A stretch of DNA of 64,000 nt from contig CM020618.1 in the NCBI GenBank assembly GCA_009829735.1, positions 29,426,894-29,490,893 of the forward strand, given 5' to 3'. Positions 1-10,927 of this stretch are shown here, in pieces. This DNA is from Pyropia yezoensis. Taxonomy: Eukaryota > Rhodophyta > Bangiophyceae > Bangiales > Bangiaceae. The notes under the pieces are model-generated. The model saw only the letters and a program-made list of their open reading frames with translations, searched no databases and was not told the DNA's origin. Each line of letters begins with the position of its first letter. Position 1 is the first letter of the stretch. A program made the translations under genes and the position numbers.

Positions 1-56
1 CCCCTCGGTGAGTGTTCCCTCAGACTGGACGTGCAGCGGATCCCTATTGTGCTACA
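1..56 (+). repeat. E1 5' LTR, terminal 56 bp
   Basis: These bases match the last part of the E1 3' LTR (10385-10440) with a few substitutions, and both end in ATTGTGCTACA. The rest of the 5' LTR lies to the left of the window. The 3' LTR starts TGTAGCA, so the LTR carries the 7-bp terminal inverted repeat TGTAGCA/TGCTACA. Confidence 0.85.
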
Positions 57-57
57 T

Positions 58-75
58 TGGTGGAGCAGCAGGGGA
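58..75 (+). promoter_or_regulatory. E1 primer binding site
   Basis: Directly after the LTR and a 1-nt spacer comes TGGTGGAGCAGCAGGGGA. A sequence starting TGG here is expected to pair with the CCA end of a tRNA. The core GGTGGAGCAGCAGGGGA recurs exactly at the same place in E3 (61347-61363), so both elements probably use the same primer tRNA. It is not the usual initiator-Met site, and the tRNA cannot be named from this window. Confidence 0.65.
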
Positions 76-281
76 CGGGTTTCCGTCACCCTTGTGGTGA
101 CGCCGTCTTCGGCCCTGGCACACGGATAGGGATCCGGTCCTTTTCTTGTACTCGTGGTGTTGCGACCTGATCGATTGTGTTGAGTTTTTACCTTCGACTG
201 TGATCTACTGTTACTCTCCCCAATCTACCCCCTCGCTCTCTTATTCGTGGTGATTGTTACGTCGGTTGACTGATTGTGACT

Positions 282-2465
282 ATGTCTACCCAAGAGACGG
301 GGAACGTTCAAGATGACGGATCGGCGTCGACGCCGACCCCGGAGGTGACTACGGGAACCGAGATCGGGAACCCGATCGACAACATTGAGACGCCAATGCT
401 CTCAGGTGCCGGATGAACGTTTGGCACGGCTCGGACGGCAGGAGGCGGGGGCCCGCCTCAACTGTCGTCGACCGACCTCACTCCGCCGCCTCCTTCGCCA
501 GGGGATTCCCTGATGGCATCATTGGCCCGCATCGAGGCCCGGTTTTCCGGACTCGACGCCCGCCAGGAGCGGACGGAGGACGCGATGGCAGTGTTGATGT
601 CAACACGCCACACGACGGGACCCCGTCGTGTTCCTCCCACACCAGTACGGTTCGAACCGGCCGGACTACTTTCGGAGTCCACCAGGGTCAACCCCGGTGT
701 TGCTACTCCTGGACAACCCCCGGACACAATGGGGTATGGATCCGACTCGTCGGCAGAGTTGGAACGGAGCCACACGGAGCGATACGCTCGGAGCACCCGA
801 AGCGGACTCCGCGGACACGACCCGGCGGATACTTACGCCGGTGGAGAGTCGGTTATTGGCGGAGGGGGTACCCTCTCACAGTATCCCCACGACGAAGGAG
901 GCCAGGCAACTCGGGTTCCCGAAGTGCCGACGCCTGAAGTACCATCTTCAGTGGTGGAAGCTATGACCGCGCAGGTAACTGCGAGCCTACTGAAGCGGAT
1001 GGAGTCCGATGAGTTTGCTCATCAACTGGCTAAGCGACTGGATATCCAGGACGCTGACACGGAGATCGTCAACGAAGTCTTCAGGTCGGTACTGACTCCC
1101 GAACGTTATCGTTTGGAAGACCGATCTACCACCGTATCGGAATCGATGCGTAATACGTCGCACCGAGCGATCCGCTCTATGCAGACCCTTATGAAGGGAG
1201 TCCCTATGTTCGGGGGCCCCAACGGACGTCCGTTGGCAGTCATCGGCTTCTTGACTAGCTTCAAGGCAGCCACGGACAAGGCCCTCGTTAACGAGGGGCT
1301 GGCGCTGGAGATCCTCCCGTTCTTTGTTGATGAACGGGTGCGAGGCATTCTTCGCCAGGCATCCCCGATGCCGGGAATGAGGGTCGCGGCCACCCCCATG
1401 GATTAACGTGGGATTCTCAAGGAGCTGCTGAGCAGTTACCTCAGCGAGGACAAGTGCGAGGACCACTACCGGGCCCTGCGCACTGCCACCGCCCAGAGCT
1501 GGGAGGATGAAAAGATGTTTGGACGCCGGATCCAAGAGCTCGACTACGAACTGGGGAAGCTCCTCGGAGAAGGGGAGCTACGGGCCATCCTGTTCGCAGG
1601 AGTACCCAACTACGTGCGGATATCCGCTCGGGGAGCCAATACGGCCCGGACGAACTTCAGTCGACTGATGCATATGTGCAAGTCCCTAGGGGACGCCTAC
1701 CGGGTTCTACACCCGGAGTGTGCCTTGGCCCCAAAGCCCAAGGGTGAGGGAGGCAAGCCCAGTCTTACCCCGGTACCGAGGCAAGAGAAGGTGGAACGTA
1801 AGGCCGCACCAGTACTGGTGGAGACCGAACATACCCCTACGGGCGAGGATGAACCTCTAGTTGACCAACAGGGCCACCTGTTGCTACCGGCAACGCCGGT
1901 GATTGATGAGCACGGTACGGTAGCGTACATCGCCCCGGCTGGGACCCAGTTCCAGGTCAACGAGGGAGCGGGACGGCGCGTCCCGTATGTGCGGACGACG
2001 GGGTATGCCCCGGTTACGGGTAACCCCCACCAGCCCCTGCCTACATGGGCAGTACGTACGGAGGCACCTCCGCAGATTGCGGGTCGACCCAACCGGTTGG
2101 GGGAGTCCATGTTCCGGTTGACCCAAGGACCCAAGGCCTACCAGGGAGCAGGCACTCGGGCGCCCGAGGGAGGCAACCGCAGCTACGGGGCTACCCCGAT
2201 GCGAACTCAAGGAGGGACCGGCACGTCCGGATGTATGTTGTGTGGGGATCCCCAGCACTGGGTGTCTTCCTGCCCACTCATCCCCGAGGAGTCTCGGCGG
2301 GCAGCGGCGCACCGCAAGGCATCCACCGGGGGGTATCCCGCCAGAGCACCCGGACCCGCACCGGGTAGGCAGCCAGCCCCAGGTGGAGTACTGGCCGTCG
2401 AGGAGGCACCTCCGCAGCCGGATGTCCCGGCGGACAGCACCCTACCAAGGGCGGGAAACGAGTAA
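282..2465 (+). CDS. gag: E1 Gag polyprotein, two in-frame stops
   Basis: One frame runs from the ATG at 282 to TAA at 2463-2465, interrupted by TGA at 414-416 and TAA at 1404-1406. The protein would be about 727 residues. The middle part (1407-1730) resembles the conserved helical part of E3 Gag. A CCHC zinc knuckle (CMLCGDPQHWVSSC, about 2230-2272) binds nucleic acid near the C terminus. Gag would assemble virus-like particles and package element RNA. The frame ends in AGNE followed by the stop, exactly as in E3, just after a slip heptamer. The two stops are in sequence present only in the left contig, so they cannot be checked against the second copy. The element may be dead, or these may be sequence errors. 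Confidence 0.75.
2453..2459 (+). promoter_or_regulatory. E1 -1 ribosomal frameshift heptamer
   Basis: GGGAAAC follows the XXXYYYZ rule and is in the right register for Gag (G GGA AAC), one codon before the Gag stop. A -1 slip here joins Gag to the pol frame, which is open from this point through the ATG at 2474. The second copy is at 13462-13468. Confidence 0.7.
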
Positions 2466-2473
2466 GAGGAAGG

Positions 2474-5400
2474 ATGACCGGGGGGCGCTTGGGTAACCCA
2501 AGCAAGCCACCCCGGAGTACCGCGGGGAAAGCCCCACGGAGAGCGCGGTTGAGCCGACGCCGCATCAACCCCCGGGTACACCTTCCGGCCCCGACGACAC
2601 GGCGTCAGGGGATTGATGACCAACCACCAAGGTTGGGAGGAGAGGACGGGAAGCCCCGTCACATGGAACCAGACAAGGGTCCTGTTCAGGGTGCCCGAGC
2701 TACACCGGATATCGGTGTAGGCCACGTGCTGTTTACCTTGGAGAACTTCATGGTATCAGCCACACTGGGGGTTGACCCCCCGTCGACACGATCGTACTAC
2801 CCTGTACTGGATACAGGGGCTGGACCCAACCTTATCCGGAAGGATACCCTCCCGGACAAGTGGCTTCCGCGAGTCAGAGTGACTCGGGGACCCACCATCA
2901 AGGACGCGAATGGTCGCCTCATTCGTACGACCGCAGCGATGTCGCTGCGGGTGACCATCGGGGAACTCACCACGGAAGTCGACTTCCTGGTGTGTGAGAC
3001 CCTATCGGTGCCCTGCATACTGGGGTGCACCTTCATCAACGTTCACGTGGACGCAATCCGGCCAGGCCGGAGGACCGTCGAGCTTCAAGAAGCCGACGGG
3101 ACGAAGCGAGGACATACGGCTATCGTCAGGGACCTGACGCTACAAGGGAGCCACGTTAACGTGGCTGAGGTGTACGCAAGTGTCGAGCCGAACACACTTC
3201 GGTTGGCCAAGCGAACTCGCTTTGAGCCGTTGTCGGAGACAGTCCTACCGGTTAACTGTGACCTCGCAGGCATCTGCAGAGTCAAGTCCAACTTGCGGAC
3301 GTACAAGCGCCATGGGTTGACCATGGCCAATGGTCTCATAGACCTCCCATCAGGAGGGTCGTCCCTCCTAGTGATGGCGAACTATCGCCGTGAGGCAGTC
3401 ACCCTCCCGAAGGGAACTACCCTCGGGATTGCCGAGCTCTACGAAGGAGATATCCTTACCCCTGACAAGGAAGGTCAAGTGGACCCACTTGAGGTGCTGG
3501 CGGTCGCCGAGACCACCGAGCGACAGCAACCCGATGACGGGAAGCCTAGTCGACCATCATTACCGGCGGATATTCCGCCGAAGGACCAAGAAGCATTGAA
3601 GGCACTGGCCGAGGCTGACCTCGACCACCTTCCCCCTTCCGTAGCCGAAGGGGTACGACGGATGCTAAGAAAGCATGACGTCATGTGGACAGGCGGAGCC
3701 CTGGGTACCATTGGGGCAACCCAACATCGTATTGACCTGGTACCAGGCGCACGCCCCGCCCGGTCACAACCGCACCGAGCGGGACCTATGCAACGAGAGA
3801 TCGTTGATGGAGAAGTGAAGAGGAAGAGTGAAGCTAAGGTGATCCGACCTTCGATGTCGGAGTGGGGTGCCCCAGTCGTTATTGTACCGAAGAAGGATCA
3901 AACCCCTCGGTTTTGCATCGATTATCGACGCCTCAACTTGGTTACCAAGAAGGACTAATACCCTTTACCAAGGATGGATGAATGCATCGACTCCCTGGGG
4001 GAAGCTACGGTGTTTACCACCATCGACTGCAATGCCGGATACTGGCAGATCCCGGTGGCGGACGAGGATATCCCCAAGACGGCATTCGTCTGTCACAGTG
4101 GAGTGTACGAGTTCCTAAGGATGCCCTTCGGATTGTCCAATGCCCCCGCTACATTCCAGCGGGCTATCGATATTATACTGTCGGGGATGAAGTGGCGTAA
4201 CTGCCTAGTGTACCTCGATGACGTTATCGTCTTCTCGCGTAACATGGATGACCATGTGCAACATGTGGACGAGGTACTCACCCTCTTGCGGAACGCCGGG
4301 GTAACCCTGCGTCTGAAGAAGTGCGCCTTCTTCCAACAGACGGTCGAGTATTTGGGCCACCAGATAACCCCTGGTAAACTAGGGGTACTCGAAGCCAATA
4401 CCCGGGCCATCCGGGATGCCCGGTTCCCTAACACCCAGACACAGCTCAAGAGCTTCCTGGGAATGTGCAATGTATACCGACGGTTCGTCAAGGACTTCGC
4501 TCGGATAGCTAAACCGTTAACGGTTCTTACGAGCAGTACCCTGCCCAAGGTACTCCAACCCCCTTCGCCTAGCGAAGAGGAGGCCTTCGAGTCGCTGAAG
4601 CGAGCCCTACTATCCCCACCCGTCCTTGCGTTACCGCACCGATGGGGTACCTTCGTCATCGATGTCGATGCATGCGATACACAAGTGGGATGCACCCTGT
4701 TACAGGGAGAGACGTTGATCGGTACCGATAACGTTATCCCGGACCTACGTCCGGTAGGATACTTCAGCCGGACACTCAACCCGGCTGAGCGTAACTATAG
4801 TGCCACCGAGCGTGAATGCCTCGGAGTTATATGGGCAGTGCAACTGCTCCGTCCATACCTGGAGGGCTCCAGGTTCATCGTGAGGTCCGACCACGAACCC
4901 CTACGATGGCTCCTCAACCTTGGTAACGAGGATTCCGATAGTCATGGGAGGCTAGCCCGATGGAGGCTAAAAATGGCCGAGCACGACTACCGTACCGTGT
5001 ATAAGGCTGGGTCAACCCACCATCTCGGAGACGCATTGTCTCGACTCGACACCCCGAGCGGGGATACCCGCCCGGTGGACGAGGACATCCCGGTGGTACC
5101 GGTCTGCATGGTGGGTAACGCTACCCAAGGTATGGTTGACCATACCATGGCACACCGAGCATGCCCACTAACCCTCGCGGACTTCCGCGAGGCACAAGCC
5201 AATGACGACGACTGTAGACGTCATCGCGCTAACCTCCTGGCCGGTACGGCCGGCATCTTCTCCGAGAACGAAGACGGACTCATATACCGGCGGGCACCCG
5301 CCGATGGACGACATCAAGTCGTGGTTCCCGTGTCCTTACGGCAAGCCGTCATGGAACGAGAACACGAGAACCCCACAGCCGGACACCCGGGGGGTTCACG

Positions 5401-6640
5401 TATGTTCGCAGCAATGCGAAGGTTCTTCTACTGGCCAGCAATGGCCGTCGACGTGGTCGACCACGTAAGGGGATGCCACCCCTGTGCACGTAACCGCATG
5501 AGTCTGCATAGGCAGGCGTCTGCCATGAAGCTATTCCCACCTGATGGGCCCAACGAGCAGGTCGCTATCGACATACTCGGGCCACTTCCGGTAACGGAAG
5601 AAGGGAACAGGTACATCCTGGTCATGTCTGACCGGTTCACTAAGCTGTCACGAGCAGCAGCCATCCCGAATGATACGGCATACACCATCATGAACGCAGT
5701 GGTTGACCACTGGATCAGTGCATACGGAGTCATGAAGCAACTCCTCTCCGACAACGGAGCAAACCTTACGTCAGCATTCTGCACTAAGGTCTTGGGCATG
5801 TTCGGTATCGAACCACGTCGGGCATCCGACTACCACCCGCAAACCAACGGGCAGGTGGAGCGGTTCAACCGCACCATCGTCAAGATGCTACAGTGCTACG
5901 TGGCCGAGCACACGAACACTTGGGACAGGCTTCTGTCCGTACTCACCCTGGCATACAATGCCAGGCCACATCGGAGCACAAACATCGCTCCGCTGGAGTG
6001 GGTCATGCCACTAGGCGTCGGTAACCTGACGCTGCCACCAGGCAGGTGCACTCGGTATGATACACCGAAAGGCCGACCGGCCGAACGTATCCACCTAGCT
6101 TGGTTGGCCAAGCTATCGTGGATGATTCCTAAGCTCAAGGGTGCCCTTGACAGAACACAACTTCGATATAAGAAGAACTTCGACGCCCGACTACGGGTGC
6201 GCAACGCTACCCTGGTAACAGGTGACTGGGTCTACATCAGACACCAGAAGTTCCGGGGGAACAAGCTCATGCAACCGGTCAAGGGACCGTACCAGATTCT
6301 CCACAGAGATGACCACTCTGTTATCTTACACTCCGATACGGAGATCCAACGCATCAGTGTGAATGATGTCACACCTGCTCCGAAGCCGGAACAGCCTCAG
6401 CCGGTACCGGCTGGGTTGCTACATGAAGCTCTTACAACCCACCGGTCAGATGACCCGGTGGGACCGGATGGGATTCCATACCAAGTAGAGAGCGTGGTCG
6501 GACACACCGACCCGGACCTACCAGGACCCTGGTACGTCAAGGTTATGTGGGTCGGATACGACTCACCCACCTGGGAACAGGCGGCAAATATACCCCGCCA
6601 ACTCCTCATGCCTTACATGAGGCGACGACGCCTACTGTAA
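2474..6640 (+). CDS. pol: E1 Pol: protease, RT, RNase H, integrase, chromodomain
   Basis: This is a Ty3/gypsy polyprotein of about 1388 codons in one frame, broken by TAA at 3956-3958. The order is aspartic protease (VLDTGAGPNLI, about residue 112, with ILG later), reverse transcriptase (YLDD catalytic motif at about 580), RNase H (FVIDVDACD), integrase (HHCC finger, then D, D and E in DILGPLP, SDNGA and GQVERFNR) and a C-terminal chromodomain (last ~55 residues, WVGYDSPTWE). The stop lies inside RT, between KKD and YPLPRMDE, and is present in both sequenced copies (14966-14968), so it is real in this locus. The chromodomain places E1 with chromovirus-like Ty3 elements. The frame is -1 relative to Gag. 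Confidence 0.9.
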
Positions 6641-6720
6641 CAACCCAACCGACACCGACTTCGGCTGTTGGGGGGTGAGGCTTATACCTACTAAGTAGGG
6701 TGTGACATGGTTACGGCAGA

Positions 6721-6807
6721 CTTAGGTTTCTAAGTCAAATCAGACTTAGGTTTCTAAGTCGAACCAAGCTTAGGCAACTAAGTAGAGTCAAGCTTAGGTA
6801 ACTAAGT
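6721..6807 (+). repeat. Four 24-bp tandem repeats of a 15-bp palindrome
   Basis: CTTAGGTTTCTAAGT (twice), CTTAGGCAACTAAGT and CTTAGGTAACTAAGT start at 6721, 6745, 6769 and 6793, exactly 24 bp apart. Each unit is an imperfect palindrome (CTTAG/CTAAG). The array lies just after the pol stop and faces the 3' end of the antisense frame. It may be a termination or processing signal or a protein-binding array; the sequence alone does not decide. The second copy is at 17731-17817. Confidence 0.8.
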
Positions 6808-6848
6808 AAAACCTGAACCTTAATAAGTTAACTTAAAGGTAAAGGCTA

Positions 6849-6941
6849 ACTTCGATAATATCGAAGTAAATAGGGGGCTTACACGGGAGGATGACCTCCC
6901 CAAGCCAAGACACAAAGTGAGGGAGGATGACCTCCCCAAGC
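6849..6941 (+). repeat. Hairpin cluster between convergent E1 reading frames
   Basis: At 6849-6865 CTTCGATA and TATCGAAG form a perfect 8-bp inverted repeat around one base. Two near-identical direct repeats of about 21 bp follow at 6884-6905 and 6921-6941, each holding a GGAGG-ATGA-CCTCC hairpin. With the 24-bp array they fill the ~480 bp between the ends of sense pol and the antisense frame. Confidence 0.7.
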
Positions 6942-7118
6942 AGGAACCAACCGGAAGAAGTTGGGCGGGAGGCAAGGCACCACTGAGCCAGAAGGGGTAC
7001 TCCCCAGGGCAGCAAACAGAGGCAAGCAATGCCCCCAAAGGGGATGAGTTTATACTCACTACTACCCGGCTACCATAAGGGTCACCGGGGCCCTCTCCCT
7101 CACAACCAATAGCACTCC

Positions 7119-8525
7119 TCAGTGGGTAGACCCACTGCCCGAGGGAGACCACTCACGCGTAAGCGCGTATACCTCCGTGCTCCATCGGTCGGCAATCTCA
7201 CGACGGTCAATCACCCGAGTTACCTCGGTGCATAGCTGGACGAGGGTGCTGCGGCCAGCCTCCACGTCCTCCAGAGCTTTCTGGAGGCGGTCCAGCACGC
7301 CACCGAAGCAACGCGCTGACCCAACTAGCGCAGCACCTGGGGGGATATCCCCCCAGCTAACAGAGAGACCCTCCCGCATTGCGCGGGCAACAAGGGCGTC
7401 AACGCCCTCATACCAGAGACGGGGACCCCCGTCTTGTATGACAGGGGCGGGAGCGGACACTGGCGCAGCCAGAGGAGCCAAAGCAGCCGACACGGCTACC
7501 ACCGGAGCCGGTGGCACCTGATACGAGGCTCGGTAGGACCCTACCGAAGAGGCTCCACCGTAACCCCGGCTGGGCTCCGCCCGACGACGGGACACCTCAC
7601 GCTCCCCTGCCGCGGAGCCCCACTGTCGGGGACGACGGCCAACCGCCGCCGTTATCGGGTTACCGAACCACGGGGCAAGGATCTGAAGAGGGTCATGGAT
7701 AACCATGGGAATACCCGGGTCAGGAACGGCCTCGGTGGACGCCCACCCATGGCAACTAGGCTCACCCGGCTGAGTACGCCGGATACGCAACGAGTGACGA
7801 GGCAAGGGGGTAGCCCCAGCCTGCGGGTCCCGGTACGGGGGAAGGACCAACACCCCAGCCCAGTTCACGGCATCGTGAACAGCCAGCAGGGCCTCGAACT
7901 CCCGGGCCAACCCGGTCTTGGCAGCTATCAGGTCCACGCCCAACTGCGCGATGTGCCGACGGACACCCGTCGGAAGATGAAACAGGCGCCCCTGCCGGCG
8001 GACGGACAGCAAGAAGGAGGACGCCTGCCCGAGGGTAACCTCAAGGGTGAAGGTACCCTGCAACGGGTGGACCGGCCGGGAGGCCAACACACTCCCGAAG
8101 TATCGGAGACAGGAGCCGGTGTCAAACCGGAAAGCAGGGGCGGGTTCCCACCCCTCCTGCCATAGCGGCGGGCGCACGGGAGTGTATACCGGCGCACGAC
8201 CGTTGCCGGTCTGCAACGCACACGTTATATCCGTGCGAAACGCATCCGCCATGACACCATGGTTACGTCGCCAGCTCGACGCCGACTTCAACCCCGCCAT
8301 AGGCGGGTAGGGAGCCGTCAACGACAGATACGGGGATACCCCCGGGTAGTAATCAAAGTCGGGATACCGACCGGTACTGCCCACCGTCTCCCCAAACGCA
8401 ACCGGCTCCGCCGCCGCCGCAATCCCCCGAGCACTAGCCGGGTAGTCAATCTCCCGCGGCAACGCGGGAGCAATCAGGTCGCATACCCCGAAGTTGGGGT
8501 CGAGGTAGACCTCACCCCGTCCCAC
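7119..8525 (-). CDS. E1 antisense accessory ORF, C-terminal part
   Basis: This is a 468-residue open frame on the strand opposite gag-pol, inside the element between pol and the 3' LTR. It is intact in this copy and shifted once in the other. It reads in the same frame as the upstream antisense segment (8574-9489), separated from it only by one TAG at 8574-8576 and 16 codons. No known domain is recognised. The C-terminal ~90 residues look alpha-helical and resemble the corresponding part of the antisense frame of E4 at 59.3-59.5 kb (LVGSARCFGGVLDRL against LVLGTYARVLNDVV, then ...RW). The first codon shown is GTG; no ATG fits well. At the end of the frame a GTGAGT could act as a splice donor. 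Confidence 0.6.
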   Translation of the reverse strand: MGRGEVYLDPNFGVCDLIAPALPREIDYPASARGIAAAAEPVAFGETVGSTGRYPDFDYYPGVSPYLSLTAPYPPMAGLKSASSWRRNHGVMADAFRTDITCALQTGNGRAPVYTPVRPPLWQEGWEPAPAFRFDTGSCLRYFGSVLASRPVHPLQGTFTLEVTLGQASSFLLSVRRQGRLFHLPTGVRRHIAQLGVDLIAAKTGLAREFEALLAVHDAVNWAGVLVLPPYRDPQAGATPLPRHSLRIRRTQPGEPSCHGWASTEAVPDPGIPMVIHDPLQILAPWFGNPITAAVGRRPRQWGSAAGEREVSRRRAEPSRGYGGASSVGSYRASYQVPPAPVVAVSAALAPLAAPVSAPAPVIQDGGPRLWYEGVDALVARAMREGLSVSWGDIPPGAALVGSARCFGGVLDRLQKALEDVEAGRSTLVQLCTEVTRVIDRREIADRWSTEVYALTREWSPSGSGSTH

Positions 8526-8573
8526 CCGAGTGCGCCAGAGCTGCGCATGCCGGTCGTCCGGCTGACTCAGGAT

Positions 8574-9489
8574 CTAATGGTGTTCCACTCGCACCGCGTT
8601 CGGCTGGTTGACCAGCCGCACCAACTCCCGCTCCCAACTCGGGTCCACCTTGACGCGCCGGGAGGACTCTCCACGGGGATGGGGCAGGTGGAAGTCCACC
8701 CGCATCCGCCCATCGGACTCCATTGACTCTTGCACAGTCAGGCCTCGAACCCGAGCCACCAAGTCGAACATCGACATGGCGGGTTGGCCCGCCGCCACGG
8801 CGACGCCGCCACCCAACGGGGCAACCCGGGCAGGACCAGGAAGAATAGGGGGCGCCGGGGGATGCCCCACCGGAAGAGGGGCCGGCGCCGGAGTCGCACG
8901 CGGCCGAGGAGGGAGAAGAAGGACGGGCGCCCGCCCGGAGTAACTACCGGAGTCCACAGCCATCGGTGTAGACCCACCTTGACCACCAGACGCCCGCGGC
9001 ACCGCGGGCAGAGCATCGCCGCCACCCGGACCCGACGTGGGTACCACGGGGGCAGCACGGGTAGACCCGCTACCCGCCGCAGCGGACACACCAACCGGGC
9101 GGGCACCCGCGCCGTCTTGACCCGCCGGACTGGACGGGGGTGCCAACACTACCATCCGCCACGCCGGCGACACCGTCTTGAGGTAGAGCCACGCCGGTAC
9201 CGGCGACAGAAGCCATCCGGGCCGCCGGAGGAGAAGCGGTAGAAGCCACCGCTGCACGCGGTTGTCCGCCACCCGACGGAGCCGTCGTGCCGCTACACAC
9301 AGACGACAACCCGCCCGGCGCGCCGTCCGGGGCCACACGAACGGTCACCCGGTCGTCCTCGTCCTCCGACGAGCTCGCTAGGAAGCACTCGGCGGCGGTG
9401 GCGGAGACGGGAACGTCGTCCACCATCACCTCTTCCCCCTCTTCAGGCAGGAGGTCGTCCTCGCCCCCGGGTACCGGGGGGTCCGACAT
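8574..9489 (-). CDS. E1 antisense accessory ORF, N-terminal part (one shift)
   Basis: The same segment is a clean 304-residue frame in the second copy (19583-20497). Here a run of five G instead of four near 9135 breaks it. The protein starts MSDPPVPGGEDD, has an acidic stretch (ASSSEDEDD), a long Pro/Ala/Gly-rich middle and a conserved-looking C-terminal segment (MFDLVARVRGLTVQE). It ends in TAG, after which the same frame runs on into the 468-residue part. The full antisense protein would be about 790 residues if the TAG were read or is an error. No function is assigned. Confidence 0.55.
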
Positions 9490-10080
9490 GGGCAACCGGG
9501 GGTGGCAGGGGCGCCCCTTGCAGAAAAGCCGAGCCGGCTCGACCCGGTACGAGGAACGCTCGCGCGGACGAGCCAGGGAAGCGCGGGCGCCCGCGCTTAT
9601 GACCACAACGGCCACGAGAAGCGCCGCAGGCGCGCGAGTCGACCCGCGCCCCACGAGGCTACGAACGGGCTCCACCCAGGCACCTGGGCGGGCCGGGGCC
9701 ACACCCCCGTACGGGGCAACCAAGAGGGGTTCACCCCGAAACCGCCCCCGCGAAAAAGCGGGGAGCGGCCGCCCCCATTCACTCGGTAACACGAGAGGGG
9801 CTCCCCTACCACCAGACACCTGGTGGCGGATCCGCTTGCACCACCCCTCGGAAAGGGGGGTCGTGAACAGAACCCGCATCGGGAATTAACGGTCCGGAAA
9901 ACGGATCGTGTGTGTACCACACAAAGGGGGGGCACCCCCCTCAGACAACCTCGAAAAGGGGTGTCTGTCGCGACGGGGCGCAAAGCCCCACCCGACTGGT
10001 AAACGGTCACGCGACCCACTTACATTCGGTAACCCGAATGCAACTCGACCCGAGGACGGGCCGAATCTAAGGGGGGGATA
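9490..10080. other. E1 3' untranslated region with polypurine tract
   Basis: No supported gene lies here. The antisense frame stays open upstream of its likely ATG in this copy (to about 9879), but homopolymer differences between copies make this unreliable. If the antisense frame is expressed, its promoter should lie here or in the LTR. AAGGGGGGGATA directly before the LTR is the polypurine tract that primes plus-strand DNA synthesis. Confidence 0.6.
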
Positions 10081-10440
10081 TGTAGCAATATGGTTGGCCG
10101 TATTGTAACCCTAATATTAGGGGGCTACTTCTAACCCTTAACTTTCAATTTGATAGTTTTCGTACTGGTCACGGTATCTATAAGTTACGTATGACCAGAG
10201 GGACTTGCATCTTGGGGTGGAGGGTAGTAGTAGTGTCTCCGAGGGTTTATAACGTGGGGCCGGCGGCGAATCCACCGCCGGCCAAGGTAGAACAACAAAC
10301 CCCTCCCATTTGGGCTCCATCTTGGTCCCGTGGCTTGCGCTCCAAGGACAGCCACCTTGGCCTCCCGGTGACGTTGGTGCCGATCCCCTTGGTGAGTGTT
10401 CCCTGAGAGTGGACGTGCGACGGATCCATATTGTGCTACA
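10081..10440 (+). repeat. E1 3' LTR (360 bp)
   Basis: It starts TGTAGCA after a polypurine tract and ends TGCTACA. Its last part repeats bases 1-56. The same LTR is read as 363 bp at 21088-21450; the differences are homopolymer lengths. The sequence that follows directly is the interior of the E2 LTR, which marks the insertion point of E1. Confidence 0.9.
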
Positions 10441-10592
10441 CACCACCGACGTCGCGCCGTCCTCTTCCCCGGACCCACCACGTCACCACCTCCATCCTCT
10501 TCCCCGCACCCTGTCGCCCAATTGGCTGGCACGGGTCGCTGACACCATCACGAGTAGGTTGAGGGCTGCCCAAGTGTGGGTGGTTCCTCACA
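10441..10592 (+). repeat. E2 5' LTR right part (left-contig copy)
   Basis: These bases match 28076-28228, the end of the E2 3' LTR, and duplicate 21451-21603. They are what remains to the right of the E1 insertion. They end TTCCTCACA. Confidence 0.85.
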
Positions 10593-10927
10593 TGTGGTAG
10601 CTTCAGATAGTTTGCTTTTCTACCTGGCGGTGACTTGCGATTCCGTTTTTGATTTGGCTCTTCCTGCGATTGTGCAGTCGTGTTGCCCCCTACGTTCGGC
10701 TTGCCACGGGCATTGTAATACGAACGTAGTGGGTTCCACGAATCACACCGAACGAACAATTTCCTGACACAACCCTTGTGGTTTTTTTTTCACGGAATTT
10801 TTCTTTTGGTCAACCGATTGTTGAATCCCAGTGAGATCCACATCAGATTCGGAATACTCTTCCTCAGCACTGGCGGCCGGCCCGACATCCTCGGCGGCCT
10901 CGGCGCGCGATACCGGGTCCACGTCCC

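Noticed and set aside
8608-9889. Plus-strand frames opposite the E1 antisense gene
   Set aside because: They are short, broken in either copy and of biased composition; the minus strand gives the long frame.
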